A DNA stretch of 64,000 nucleotides from Treponema sp. UBA3813. GTDB taxonomy: Bacteria > Spirochaetota > Spirochaetia > Treponematales > Treponemataceae. The notes under the pieces were generated by a model, which had not been told where the DNA came from, made no database searches, and saw nothing but the letters and a program-made list of their open reading frames with translations. Positions within the stretch are counted from its first letter, which is position 1. Each line of letters starts with the position of its first letter. The translations under genes and the position numbers were made by a program. This document shows, one piece after another, positions 43,237 to 52,170 of the stretch. The DNA is taken from the NCBI GenBank assembly GCA_002368605.1, contig DFEB01000031.1, positions 45,662 through 109,661 of the forward strand, written 5' to 3'.

Positions 43237-44235
43237 CTAGTTAGCCAACTGTGTGAAGAGTCGGTCTTTCAAACCGTCAGAGAAGCCGAGCTCATTAGTC
43301 TCGTAGAGTGGTTCAATAGCTTTTTTGAATTCATCGATATTGACCTCTCGTACTGTAACACCATTTTTCTTCATGTTGTTATAGAAGCCCTCTTCCTCAC
43401 TCTGAATGATTGCACCATACTCAACGGCAGCATCACGCATAGTTTTTACGAAGAATGCCTGATCAGCTGGTGAAAGGCTATTATAGAAGCTAGCTGAACA
43501 AACGAATGCAGACTGGAGCATGTAGTGCTTTGTCATTGCCAAGTTCTTTGTAACTTCATAAATGCGGCTTCCGTCAGCGGTAGCAACCTGAACTTCACAA
43601 CCATCAAGAGTTTTCTGCTGGATTCCAGGGAAAACTTCACCCCAAGAAATACCGATGTTTGCAAAACCAAGATATTTTGCAAGCTTGTTACCGATTGTGT
43701 TTCCAAATCCTCGGATTCGCAAGCCTTTCAAATCAGCGACATTTCTTACCGGAGTAGTTGTATAGAAACAGCGGAAACCGTTGTACATATTCGTGATATA
43801 GATAATGCCCTGTTTTTCAAGCTCAGCAGACCACTCTTTGAAAATCTGAGTATCCGGAAGCTTTTTCAACATAGCAGGATCCGTAAGGATATACGGAGCC
43901 ATAAGAATGTTCAAATCAGGAATATCAAACTGGCTTGCAAGTCGTCCAGGATCGCTCGGAACAACAAGATTGATTCCGAGTTTTGCCTGAGTAACAAGCG
44001 CATCAGTATCTCCAGAAAGCGCACCGGCAACCTGTACCGTAGCATCGAATTTTCCACTTGCATTCAATCGATCCGCAACAGCCTGCATCATACGAGACTG
44101 ACCAGTTGTAGCGGCCTCAGTTCCAGCAAATGTAACAGCAACCTTCTTTTGTGCTCCGTCTTTCTTTGTGCAAGAAGAGAACAAAAGACCAAAAACCATA
44201 GCGGCGCTCATTACGCCAACAGCAACCTTTTTCAT
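43237..44235 (-). CDS. TRAP transporter substrate-binding lipoprotein (DctP)
   Basis: The protein is 332 residues from ATG 44235 (AAAAGGAGG Shine-Dalgarno; the frame's earlier start at 44259 lies over the operator). A lipoprotein signal peptide ends at the Cys of MVFGLLFSSC. The DctP fold includes LKGLRIRGFGNTIGNKLAKYLG, whose Arg normally binds the substrate carboxylate, and GVEVQVATADGSRIYE-type sequence (here CEVQVATADGS). It should bind a sugar acid such as mannonate, fructuronate or glucuronate and deliver it to DctQM. It is the first gene of the operon. Confidence 0.94.
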   Translation of the reverse strand: MKKVAVGVMSAAMVFGLLFSSCTKKDGAQKKVAVTFAGTEAATTGQSRMMQAVADRLNASGKFDATVQVAGALSGDTDALVTQAKLGINLVVPSDPGRLASQFDIPDLNILMAPYILTDPAMLKKLPDTQIFKEWSAELEKQGIIYITNMYNGFRCFYTTTPVRNVADLKGLRIRGFGNTIGNKLAKYLGFANIGISWGEVFPGIQQKTLDGCEVQVATADGSRIYEVTKNLAMTKHYMLQSAFVCSASFYNSLSPADQAFFVKTMRDAAVEYGAIIQSEEEGFYNNMKKNGVTVREVNIDEFKKAIEPLYETNELGFSDGLKDRLFTQLAN

Positions 44236-44251
44236 GTTAAGCCTCCTTTTA

Positions 44252-44294
44252 ACTAACATGTTAGTATATTAGCTCACAAATACTTACCTGTCAA
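44252..44294 (-). promoter_or_regulatory. Promoter and GntR-type operator of the TRAP/uxu operon
   Basis: On the minus strand TTGACA (44289-44294) and TAATAT (44266-44271) are 17 bases apart. A perfect 14-bp palindrome ACTAACATGTTAGT (44252-44265) follows directly at the transcription start. The GntR-family gene is divergent from here, so it is the likely repressor, relieved by a uronate intermediate. Confidence 0.78.
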
Positions 44295-44377
44295 CATTTT
44301 TTTTAAAATTTTTTATTCTTGACATATTTGTTTTTACCAAGCAAAATAAAATCAAAATTCTCAATAAGGACGGTTTA

Positions 44378-45097
44378 ATGGTAGCGGAAAAAAATACTGC
44401 AACTGCTCAATCAGCGGTTTACCACGCACTCAAAAAAAATATAATGTCTTTACAGCTAAAGCCTGGCACCGCAATGAGTACGCAGGAAATTGCATCGAAA
44501 TTAAATGTCAGTCGCACGCCTGTTCGAGAAGCCTTTATTCGCTTACAAAGAGATGGTTTGGTTGACATCTTCCCTCAAAAAGAAACTCTTGTCTCAAAAA
44601 TAGATTTCTCTAAAGTCGCACAAGAACGATTTATCCGTGAAAGCCTTGAATGTGCCAATGTTGACTTGCTTATAGGAAAATTCACAAAACACGACTTGTC
44701 AATTATGGAACTCAACATCGAAAAACAATTAGTTGCCATGCGCAACAAAGAACATTCGTTACATATTGAACTCGACAATGAATTCCACAGTTACATGTTT
44801 AAAATCACTAATCAGGAGCTCAGTTGGCAAATAATCGAAAATACCAGCAACCACTATGCACGAATTCGTCTTCTCTCTGTAAATGATGAAAATATCATGC
44901 ATGAAACGATTTTGCAGCACCAAAAAATTTTATCAGCCATCTATGATGAAGATGCAGAACATGCAAAAATGTACATCAAAACGCACTTACATCAACTTGA
45001 AGGTCAGCTCCAGCAAATTCTGAACACCTATCCATCTTATTTTGACCAAAATCTCATTCCTGATGAAGACAGGTTTGCAGCCCTGCTTGCAAAATAG
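44378..45097 (+). CDS. GntR-family (FCD domain) regulator of the uronate operon
   Basis: The 239-residue protein has an N-terminal winged helix (MSTQEIASKLNVSRTPVREAFIRLQRDGLVDIFPQ) and a C-terminal FCD ligand domain with the metal-binding pattern DNEFH, HQKIL, HLHQL. Members such as UxuR and ExuR respond to hexuronates. It is divergent from the TRAP/uxu operon, whose promoter carries a palindrome. TTGACA at 44319-44324 is its probable -35; AAGGA precedes the ATG. Confidence 0.9.
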   Translation: MVAEKNTATAQSAVYHALKKNIMSLQLKPGTAMSTQEIASKLNVSRTPVREAFIRLQRDGLVDIFPQKETLVSKIDFSKVAQERFIRESLECANVDLLIGKFTKHDLSIMELNIEKQLVAMRNKEHSLHIELDNEFHSYMFKITNQELSWQIIENTSNHYARIRLLSVNDENIMHETILQHQKILSAIYDEDAEHAKMYIKTHLHQLEGQLQQILNTYPSYFDQNLIPDEDRFAALLAK

Positions 45098-45102
45098 CAC
45101 AA

Positions 45103-45136
45103 AAAAGGCTTCCCGCTCTGGGAAGCCTTTCGCTTT
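45103..45136. terminator. Bidirectional terminator between gntR-type gene and pheS
   Basis: AAAGGCTTCCC (45104-45114) and GGGAAGCCTTT (45120-45130) form an 11-bp stem. A run of As precedes it and a T-rich segment follows. It ends the regulator gene, and pheS from the other side. Confidence 0.88.
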
Positions 45137-45148
45137 TAAGATGAAAAA

Positions 45149-46705
45149 TTAGAACTTTGCCTTTCGCAAGCGGACTTCTTCAATGTTCTCGCTGAAGAGT
45201 TCACGCAAGTCGTTCAAGCCAAGAGCCATGAGTGCCATTCGGTCGATACCCATACCCCATGCCAAAACCGGGCAATCCAAGTCCTGAGCCTTTGTAACTT
45301 CCGGACGGAAAATGCCGGCTCCGCCAAGCTCAAACCAGCCCAAAACAGGATGTTTAATGTGAACCTCAACAGAAGGCTCCGTGAATGGGAAGTAGCCCGG
45401 AACATATTTAACTTCAGTTGCGCCTGCGACTTCTTTTGCGAACATTTCAAGCATACCAAGCAAAGTGCGCAAGTTTACATCCTCGCCGGCGATGATTCCC
45501 TCTGTCTGATAGAAATCGCTCAAGTGAGTAGCGTCAACCTTGTCGTAGCGGAAACAGCGGGCGATACCGAAATATTTGCCAGGAACTTCTGCCTTGTGAA
45601 GCTGATGTGCCGAAAGAACTGTGCCCTGTGAGCGCAAAACCAGTCTTCTTGTGAATTCATGGTCAAAATCGTAGTTCCAGCCACGGCTTCCTGTGTTGCC
45701 ACCGTTTTTGTGGGTTTCGGCTACATTTGTAAGCCAAGGCTCTTCGATTTCTTTTGCATGGGTCGGATTTTTGATTCGATATACATCGTGAATGTCGCGG
45801 GCTGCGTGGAACTGCGGCATAAAAAGCGCATCGCCGTTCCAGAATTCAGTCTCTACGAGAGGACCGTCATATTCCTGGAATCCCAAAGAGCAGAGCTTGT
45901 CTTTAACATGCTCCAAGAACTGAACATAAGGATTCGTTCGCCCCGGAATGATTCGTGCCGGCGGAATTGCAATATTGTAGCCACGGAAAGTTCCGTTCTT
46001 CCATTCTCCTGAAGCAAGCATCTGCGGAGTTACAGCCCCCAATTCTTCGCCAGTGATTCCGGCTTTTTTGAGGGCGGCGACTACATCTGCGGCCTCTTTG
46101 TTCAATTTGTAAACGACTGTCTCCCGCTCAATGATTTTGAAAGGAGAATCAGCGGCACCTCGTTTTTTTGCATAATTTGTGATGACCTTCTGCTCGTCTG
46201 CGCTCAAAGAAGCATTGTCAAGCTGACCGTTTTCGGCTTTTGCGGCTCGCTCAAACAAGTCCGTTGCGATTTTGATATTTGCAGGGATTTCTGCCCCGGA
46301 ATATTCTGCCTTTTTTTCGGCATTCATTTTGAGAACGCCAGCTTTTGAGAGCTGACCGAAAGCAGAGCCGACATCTTTCTGCTCAAGGCCTGTGCCTGCC
46401 GCGATTTCTGGAAGGAGTTTTGCTCCCTTTTCTTTTACAAAGTTGATGATTCGGACTTCAGGGATGCCGTCTTTTGCGTAAGCTCGTCCCAAATCAGTGA
46501 TTTCATAGAATGTGTGGGGGGTTTTGCTCACAACAGAGAGCAATTCCTTTCCGCCAAGCCAAGAAAAAGCCTGATTACAGTGACCTTCTTTGTAGTCTAA
46601 TTCTTTCTGAAGTTTTTCGGAAGTTAATTCGTCTTTTGCCGTGTAGTTAAGAAGAACTTTGATTTCAAGTGGATGAAGATTTTTAATGATGTTTTGAATG
46701 TCCAT
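45149..46705 (-). CDS. pheS: Phenylalanyl-tRNA synthetase alpha subunit, archaeal/eukaryotic type
   Basis: The 518-residue protein is much longer than bacterial PheS (about 330-350). The first 200 residues are winged-helix modules (LLNYTAKDELTSEKLQKELD, YAKDGIPEVRIINFVKEKG). The C-terminal class II catalytic core has FRCFRYDKVDATHLSDFYQTEG (motif 2) and GMGIDRMALMALGL (motif 3). This architecture is that of archaeal/eukaryotic PheRS, known in spirochaetes from horizontal transfer. It charges tRNA-Phe together with PheT, which is not in the window. Confidence 0.95.
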   Translation of the reverse strand: MDIQNIIKNLHPLEIKVLLNYTAKDELTSEKLQKELDYKEGHCNQAFSWLGGKELLSVVSKTPHTFYEITDLGRAYAKDGIPEVRIINFVKEKGAKLLPEIAAGTGLEQKDVGSAFGQLSKAGVLKMNAEKKAEYSGAEIPANIKIATDLFERAAKAENGQLDNASLSADEQKVITNYAKKRGAADSPFKIIERETVVYKLNKEAADVVAALKKAGITGEELGAVTPQMLASGEWKNGTFRGYNIAIPPARIIPGRTNPYVQFLEHVKDKLCSLGFQEYDGPLVETEFWNGDALFMPQFHAARDIHDVYRIKNPTHAKEIEEPWLTNVAETHKNGGNTGSRGWNYDFDHEFTRRLVLRSQGTVLSAHQLHKAEVPGKYFGIARCFRYDKVDATHLSDFYQTEGIIAGEDVNLRTLLGMLEMFAKEVAGATEVKYVPGYFPFTEPSVEVHIKHPVLGWFELGGAGIFRPEVTKAQDLDCPVLAWGMGIDRMALMALGLNDLRELFSENIEEVRLRKAKF

Positions 46706-46729
46706 TTTATAACTCTGTATTTTGATTTG

Positions 46730-46769
46730 TTTTTATAAAAAAGTTGAGCCAGCTCTTTAGAACTGGCTC
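46730..46769 (-). terminator. Terminator after the 46792-47187 gene
   Basis: GAGCCAG (46746-46752) and CTGGCTC (46763-46769) pair. Read on the minus strand, AACTTTTTTAT follows. Confidence 0.82.
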
Positions 46770-46791
46770 GTAGCTTTTAGCGATTTGAGCT

Positions 46792-47187
46792 TTAGCGGTT
46801 AAACTTTACATAAGAATGATAAGTTGCCCATTTCATATTCTTATCATCCTTGAAATATTTAACAGAATCTTTTCGCAAATATTTGTAGCTATAATACTGA
46901 TATTCCTTTTGGAAATCCTGCAAGCATGCAAGAACAGTATTCATTGCCTCACCCTGATCATAAGATACTGCCATACATGTATAATAGACATGTGCTTCAT
47001 CTGTAAGCGGCGTGTATTCAATCTGAACCTTTGCGGTTTTATTTGTCGTATGCTGATCCTCTGGAACGATTGTTCGCGTTGTTAAATCAACAGCGTTCGG
47101 ATCCTTCTGCAACTCAGCCAAATCATCACCGAAAGTGACACCTGCAAAACAAAAAAGTGCGACTGCAATAGCAAAAATCTTTTTCAT
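46792..47187 (-). CDS. Small secreted protein
   Basis: The protein is 131 residues from ATG 47187, which has AAGGAGG ahead of it; the earlier start at 47217 lacks this. A signal peptide (FAIAVALFCFAGVTFG) is followed by a mature part of about 110 residues with no family I recognise (LTTRTIVPEDQHTTNKTAKV, YYTCMAVSYDQGEAMNTVLA). It is probably periplasmic. It stands alone, with its own terminator. Confidence 0.72.
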   Translation of the reverse strand: MKKIFAIAVALFCFAGVTFGDDLAELQKDPNAVDLTTRTIVPEDQHTTNKTAKVQIEYTPLTDEAHVYYTCMAVSYDQGEAMNTVLACLQDFQKEYQYYSYKYLRKDSVKYFKDDKNMKWATYHSYVKFNR

Positions 47188-47286
47188 AGTATTCCTCCTT
47201 GTTAGAGAGTCGAACATCTCTTCAAGTCATTTGCATTTTAAAGTTTTAAGACTAAAAAAAGTTACAGAAAATAAAATTCTGTTTCT

Positions 47287-47970
47287 CTAAAAAGTCTTGT
47301 ATTCTATTATTCTATCAGTTTCCATAAAAAAATCAAGGGTAACTTTATATCTGCCTGCATCTACGCCGATTTTGGGGGCTTCACTGATAAAGACGGTTCC
47401 ACTAATTTCCTTAGGCTTTGTTTTAATCCATTTCCGCTCATAATTTCTGACGGCCATCTTCAAAGACTCTCCGCATGCTTTTTGAATTCCTTCAAATCCC
47501 TCTGAGAGTTTTGCATACCCTTCCCCTTTAATTCTCGGATGAAGGACAGATTTCCAGCCTCTATAAATATGAATTTGCGCATCAGAACGGCGAAATTCCA
47601 CCCAACAATTCAATATTGAATCTTTTATCCAAGGTTTCGCATAGTTTATCGATTTGATTTCAGCTTCACTCAGTTCTTGAAGTGGCGTAAATTCAAAATA
47701 TTCTGCTACTCCGCGGGCTTTATCGTAAGGAACATACTCAAAATGCCAACCATAAACCATTCCCGAAAGAATAAAAGGGGAAATTTCTTTGATTTTTTGT
47801 ACTGGAAGGGCCAGTGCGTCCTTTTCGGGCTTTTCAACACCAGGATAAATTTCAGTAGAAGCCCATAAAGAAAAACGAACCATACGCTCCTGAGAAACAT
47901 CTTGGGAAAAAATCGGAAGCAAAGTCACAATGAGAAAAACAAAAACTATCTTCTGAATGCGTCTTTCCAT
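47287..47970 (-). CDS. Secreted hypothetical protein
   Basis: The protein is 227 residues from the likely ATG at 47970, which places the signal peptide (IVFVFLIVTLLPIFS) at the N-terminus. An upstream start at 48015 would overlap the rhomboid gene further. The mature part ends with GVDAGRYKVTLDFFMETDRI. No family is recognised. It overlaps the end of the rhomboid gene by 25 bases, so the two are probably cotranscribed. Confidence 0.68.
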   Translation of the reverse strand: MERRIQKIVFVFLIVTLLPIFSQDVSQERMVRFSLWASTEIYPGVEKPEKDALALPVQKIKEISPFILSGMVYGWHFEYVPYDKARGVAEYFEFTPLQELSEAEIKSINYAKPWIKDSILNCWVEFRRSDAQIHIYRGWKSVLHPRIKGEGYAKLSEGFEGIQKACGESLKMAVRNYERKWIKTKPKEISGTVFISEAPKIGVDAGRYKVTLDFFMETDRIIEYKTF

Positions 47971-48611
47971 ACTTGAATCGGATGAACTCCCATACGAACA
48001 AGAAAATACAGCCAAGCAAAAGCAAACCCAGCCAGATGAGTCATGTGAGCCACATTGCTTGAAAGCGAGAACTGGCTGAAAAATTCAATCGCCGCATACC
48101 CAATCACCATAATCGGTGCAGGCACGGGTAAAATTCCCCATATATATATTATCGACTTGGGAAAGACAACAGCGTAGGCAAAAAGAAGACCATAAATCGC
48201 TCCGCTCGCCCCGATAAGATTAATTACAAAGGGCCATGGCTGAATTCCATTCTCGATGAGAATCTTTCCGACAGCATAATAAACTCCGACAGAAAAGAGC
48301 CCGCTTAGAATTCCGATTGTGAAATACATAAGCAGAAATTCCTTTGAGCCGAGCGCACGCTCTAACTGTATGCCAAAGATAAACAAAGCAAGCATATTAA
48401 AAAAGAGATGGAGCCAGTCTCCATGAATAAACATATAAGTGACCGCTTGCCAGAAAAAATGATTGTAGACAAAGGTAATAACGCCCAAACCAAAAAATCT
48501 TTTATCGATTTGAAAAGTCTCAACGAGAAAAAAAACGACAGTACTTATGAGTATAATCGCAAGAGTCGCGTTAAAAAAAGAATATCTGAATGCTTTTCGT
48601 AAAATGTTCAT
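47946..48611 (-). CDS. Rhomboid-family intramembrane serine protease
   Basis: The 221-residue protein has six membrane helices. The motifs are HGDWLHLFFNMLALFIFG (oxyanion His/Asn), LIGASGAIYGLLF with nucleophile Ser136, and THLAGFAFAW with catalytic His192. It cleaves single-span membrane proteins within the inner membrane. Its start overlaps the stop of the GGDEF gene by one base. Confidence 0.92.
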   Translation of the reverse strand: MNILRKAFRYSFFNATLAIILISTVVFFLVETFQIDKRFFGLGVITFVYNHFFWQAVTYMFIHGDWLHLFFNMLALFIFGIQLERALGSKEFLLMYFTIGILSGLFSVGVYYAVGKILIENGIQPWPFVINLIGASGAIYGLLFAYAVVFPKSIIYIWGILPVPAPIMVIGYAAIEFFSQFSLSSNVAHMTHLAGFAFAWLYFLVRMGVHPIQVWKDAFRR

Positions 48612-49729
48612 TAGTTGTCTAGCTTCACATCAGAAATCAATTTTGGATCGGCAAAGGTTACTTGATTTCTTCCGTTTCTTTTAGAAACATAAAGAGCTTG
48701 GTCTGCCTGATCAACAAGCAATTTTGGTGAAGTAACAGGGTTTTCCTGTGTATCGAAAGTTGATACGCCAAGGGAAATCGTAACTTTGACATGCTGATCT
48801 TCGTAACAGAAGTCATACTGCTCTACTTTACTACGAATTCGCTCAGCGACAATCATTGCGTCATCAGAACTAGTGTCATTGAGCAAAACCGTAAATTCCT
48901 CGCCGCCATAGCGTGAAGCCATATCCTGTCCGCGAATGCTCGACTTGATTATTTTGGCCACAGTCTGAAGTACATAGTCACCGCAGGCATGACCATAAGT
49001 ATCATTGAACCGTTTGAAAAAATCGATATCGAACATGATTACCGAAAGATTACCTTCGTTTGCAAGTGCATTGTCAAGCTTGTCTGTAAGCACATTGTAG
49101 AAGAAATACTTGAGTTTAAGGTGCGTCATCATGTCGGTTGATGAACGCTCAAGAAGAGCGGCATTGTTGATTGCAATTGAAGCAAGTGATGCTATAACAG
49201 TAAGCTGCTCTTTTTCATAATCGGTATAGCTCGCATCGTCTGCAAGCGTAATTCTTTCACCCAAAAGCAGAATTCCGTTCAGGTGATTGTGCTGAACGAG
49301 AGGAATTACAAGAGACGGCTTGAGGGACGAAATCATATTGATATCGGTGTCTTCTGGAAGATTGTCCACAAGTTCGCTCACCGTATACAATTTGTTGCTA
49401 CCTTCAAGCAGGGTGACCACAGGATTTGAAGTGGGAATCACATAAGAAACATTCGGATTTGGATCCATGCCGTTATAGTTTGAATCAAGGTGGAAAGAAT
49501 CTGCATCAAGCGCATTCAAAACGAAAATTCCTGCACCAAGGACATGGAACTGTCCCATGCAAGTGTAGAGAATAGATTCGACCAGTGTTGAAAATTCAAG
49601 CGTTGAGCAGAGTGAGCGGGAGACTTCGAGAAGCTGCTGGAGATCATAGATTTTCTTTTCGTATTCGCTTATGATATCCTGAACATTTCTGTTGTCGTTC
49701 GGAATCGGTTCTTCAAATTCACTACTCAT
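48611..49729 (-). CDS. GAF-GGDEF diguanylate cyclase
   Basis: The 372-residue protein has a short N-terminal coiled coil, a GAF domain (about residues 30-190) and a GGDEF domain (MFDIDFFKRFNDTYGHACGD, SRYGGEEFTVLL). The active site is GGEEF, catalytically competent. The inhibitory site RGQD lies exactly five residues before it, so product feedback is likely, unlike the PAS-GGDEF protein at 10015. It is cytoplasmic. It overlaps the upstream gene by eight bases. Confidence 0.93.
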   Translation of the reverse strand: MSSEFEEPIPNDNRNVQDIISEYEKKIYDLQQLLEVSRSLCSTLEFSTLVESILYTCMGQFHVLGAGIFVLNALDADSFHLDSNYNGMDPNPNVSYVIPTSNPVVTLLEGSNKLYTVSELVDNLPEDTDINMISSLKPSLVIPLVQHNHLNGILLLGERITLADDASYTDYEKEQLTVIASLASIAINNAALLERSSTDMMTHLKLKYFFYNVLTDKLDNALANEGNLSVIMFDIDFFKRFNDTYGHACGDYVLQTVAKIIKSSIRGQDMASRYGGEEFTVLLNDTSSDDAMIVAERIRSKVEQYDFCYEDQHVKVTISLGVSTFDTQENPVTSPKLLVDQADQALYVSKRNGRNQVTFADPKLISDVKLDN

Positions 49730-51311
49730 GATTCTTATCTATTTCACCAATTATAGCATAATTTTTCATAATTTTAAGGAAAAGCTTCCAGTTATCATAC
49801 TGCTGCTCGATTGTTCCCGCACCATCGAGATTTCGTGCAGATGAAAAAAGCACCTTAATATTAGAAACCATATCAGACTTTGATTTTTTGGAATCAAGAA
49901 TTAACTCGCCAATTTCGATGTAAAGTTCATACAAAATTTTTGAGATTTCTTGAATCAGTTTATGAGCCTGATTATTAATATTATCGACCATAGAGCCGAC
50001 TTTTTTTAGAAAATCCGCATCGGTACGGCTGTCACGAACCAAACCGCGCAACTCGGCTTCATCATTCTTGCCATTCCGCTCAAATGTCTTTTCAAATTCT
50101 TTGATAAGGTTATCGATTTCGTTAAGGGCATAAATCGTAGAAGAAAAATCCGCCTTGTAATTCTGATTATTGAAAAATCCTTCGATAACAATATTGTTGA
50201 GGACTGTTTTAACGCTCACCGTCATAAACACATCCATAAAGGTTTTGATGACTTGAAGGGGCGTAATCCAAATAAATGAATATGGGGTATTAACACGAAG
50301 GAATTCGTTTGTTTCGCTGTTGTAGACTCGGATTTCTTCCAGAGGATGCTCACCAAACAATTCTTTTATTTCAAAAGATACTGTGTAATCCTTAACCTCA
50401 CCTTTAATACGCTCTGAATCAGAAGCAAAGCGTTTTTGCATGAATTCAATGAATCCTTTGAGGGAATTTGAACGGTATGTCGCAAACTGGAAAGAAAGCC
50501 CTGCATCCTTTTTACCATAGATAATAAGACTTTTGAACACATCTGAAGTAAGATAACGCGTAAAGACAGAATTAATTTTTTTAAGATTGTGGGAAATACC
50601 GTCTTTTTCTTCTTCAGAAAGGTCATGCCCCGAAAGAAGCTGCTTTAAAGCGAAAATTGCCCGTGATTCTGCAAGGTCTATCTTAAAATTCCCCGTAATG
50701 TAATACAAATCCTGAAGAATAGGAGCGACGGCTTCGGGTGAGACGGGCACAATCGTTCCAAAAGAATTTGATGTCATGCCATCGAAATTCTGGTCAAACA
50801 AACGGATAATATTTATGTAATTGAAACGACAGATATCTGAAAGTTGTTTGAGTGAGCAAAGCGTATCATCTATTTTTATGAAACCAGGCGCGCTGAGCTG
50901 CTTGAGTAGCGTATCCATCGTTCGTTTTTGTGAATCAATCAATTTGTTTAGCGGAGTGTCAGACTCCATGATAATCTTTTTTCGATTCTCGTATTCAAGA
51001 CCGTAAATTTTTTCCTGGGAAGCTTCGTCAAAACCTGTTAAAATGAGTTCGTACTCAAAACGGCCATTTCTCTGTATATCTTCGGAACAAACTGTACTAG
51101 ACAAGATATCATTGATAGGTTTGCAATTCTCGTAGAGAACACGGAATAATTCCGCAAAGTTCGCTTGCAACATGCCATTTTTAAAAATTTGAGACGGCAA
51201 AATCTTTAATTCATTTTCGACCTTGCGCATTTCCATTCGCTTTTTCACTTCTGGTGACGAGCTCATGAAAATCGACTCAAATAACTCTCTTAATGCCCTC
51301 AAAAAACCCAT
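49722..51311 (-). CDS. Conserved hypothetical protein, probably spirochaete-specific
   Basis: The 529-residue protein is alpha-helical, without signal peptide or membrane helices. Recognisable stretches are PEVKKRMEMRKVENELKILP, EEKDGISHNLKKINSVFTRY and the C-terminal KSKSDMVSNIKVLFSSARNL. It may belong to DUF5312, described from treponemes, but I cannot confirm this. It is first in the unit that continues with GAF-GGDEF, rhomboid and a secreted protein, all overlapping, so a shared role in envelope or signalling is possible. Confidence 0.65.
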   Translation of the reverse strand: MGFLRALRELFESIFMSSSPEVKKRMEMRKVENELKILPSQIFKNGMLQANFAELFRVLYENCKPINDILSSTVCSEDIQRNGRFEYELILTGFDEASQEKIYGLEYENRKKIIMESDTPLNKLIDSQKRTMDTLLKQLSAPGFIKIDDTLCSLKQLSDICRFNYINIIRLFDQNFDGMTSNSFGTIVPVSPEAVAPILQDLYYITGNFKIDLAESRAIFALKQLLSGHDLSEEEKDGISHNLKKINSVFTRYLTSDVFKSLIIYGKKDAGLSFQFATYRSNSLKGFIEFMQKRFASDSERIKGEVKDYTVSFEIKELFGEHPLEEIRVYNSETNEFLRVNTPYSFIWITPLQVIKTFMDVFMTVSVKTVLNNIVIEGFFNNQNYKADFSSTIYALNEIDNLIKEFEKTFERNGKNDEAELRGLVRDSRTDADFLKKVGSMVDNINNQAHKLIQEISKILYELYIEIGELILDSKKSKSDMVSNIKVLFSSARNLDGAGTIEQQYDNWKLFLKIMKNYAIIGEIDKNHE

Positions 51312-51382
51312 ACATTCTATTGTAGTAGCTAAATGCTTTTTTTACAAGTTTTTACGAAATTTTTAAAATTCAGAACAATTAT

Positions 51383-51411
51383 TTGCTTTTTCCAGGATTC
51401 ACCCTTATCAT
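51383..51411 (+). promoter_or_regulatory. Promoter of the methyltransferase gene
   Basis: TTGCTT (51383-51388) and TATCAT (51406-51411) are 17 bases apart. The -10 ends six bases before the ATG at 51418 and no Shine-Dalgarno lies between. Confidence 0.6.
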
Positions 51412-51417
51412 TTAAGT

Positions 51418-52149
51418 ATGGAATTTCTTGAAAACATCGCTGAATACTACGATGAGCTTTATCCGGCAAGCGATGAGCTAAAAAAGTTTTACAAAGAAGA
51501 AACAAAACTGTTTGACACACCAGTCAAATACCTTAGCATTGGTTGCGGCTCAGGCACTTTTGAGCATTTTCTTTCAAGAGAAGGCGCTGATGTCACTGGA
51601 CTTGAGACAGTTTCTTCACTTCTCGAATCAGCTAACCGCAAACGGCGTACCCAACTCATGGCATTGCGCTTTTTTCAGATGTCAAGTCTCGAAATGTGCA
51701 GATTTTTGGGAAAATCTTTTTACAATATCATCTCAATTCCTAACGACCGAATTATTTTCACCCACGACAAAACTCTAATGGCAAAACTTTTTTATGATTG
51801 CAAGCAACTTCTTGCCCAAAACGGCAAATTAATTATCAGACTTCCAAATTTTGATAGATTTAATGCAGAGCCAACGGCAAAACTCCCGGTTCGCGAGAGC
51901 ATCCGCGTTCGCCTGTTCTCAAAGGTTCAGACTACGCCCGAAGGCAAAAAACTACTCTTTCAGGAACTTGAGACAGGAAACGGCAAGCGGCTTGTAGTTA
52001 CTCACGATGCCGAAATTCTTCCGCTCACTAAAAATCAGATAGAAAGATACGCAAAGGAAGTCGGATTCAGTAAATTTGATTTCTACGGTGACTTAAATCA
52101 CGGAGAATTTAACGCCAGATCCAACGAATTAATCGTAGTGATTTCATAA
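51418..52149 (+). CDS. Class I SAM-dependent methyltransferase
   Basis: The 243-residue protein has motif I in YLSIGCGSGTFEHFLSREGADVTGLE (SAM-binding Gly loop and acidic residue), a motif IV-like FYNIISIPNDRIIF, and GKLIIRLPNFDRF. The substrate is unknown. The start codon is six bases after a -10 box, so the message is a leaderless candidate. It lies convergent with ricT and divergent from the 49722 gene. Confidence 0.82.
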   Translation: MEFLENIAEYYDELYPASDELKKFYKEETKLFDTPVKYLSIGCGSGTFEHFLSREGADVTGLETVSSLLESANRKRRTQLMALRFFQMSSLEMCRFLGKSFYNIISIPNDRIIFTHDKTLMAKLFYDCKQLLAQNGKLIIRLPNFDRFNAEPTAKLPVRESIRVRLFSKVQTTPEGKKLLFQELETGNGKRLVVTHDAEILPLTKNQIERYAKEVGFSKFDFYGDLNHGEFNARSNELIVVIS

Positions 52150-52170
52150 TTTCACATTATTCATTATGCA

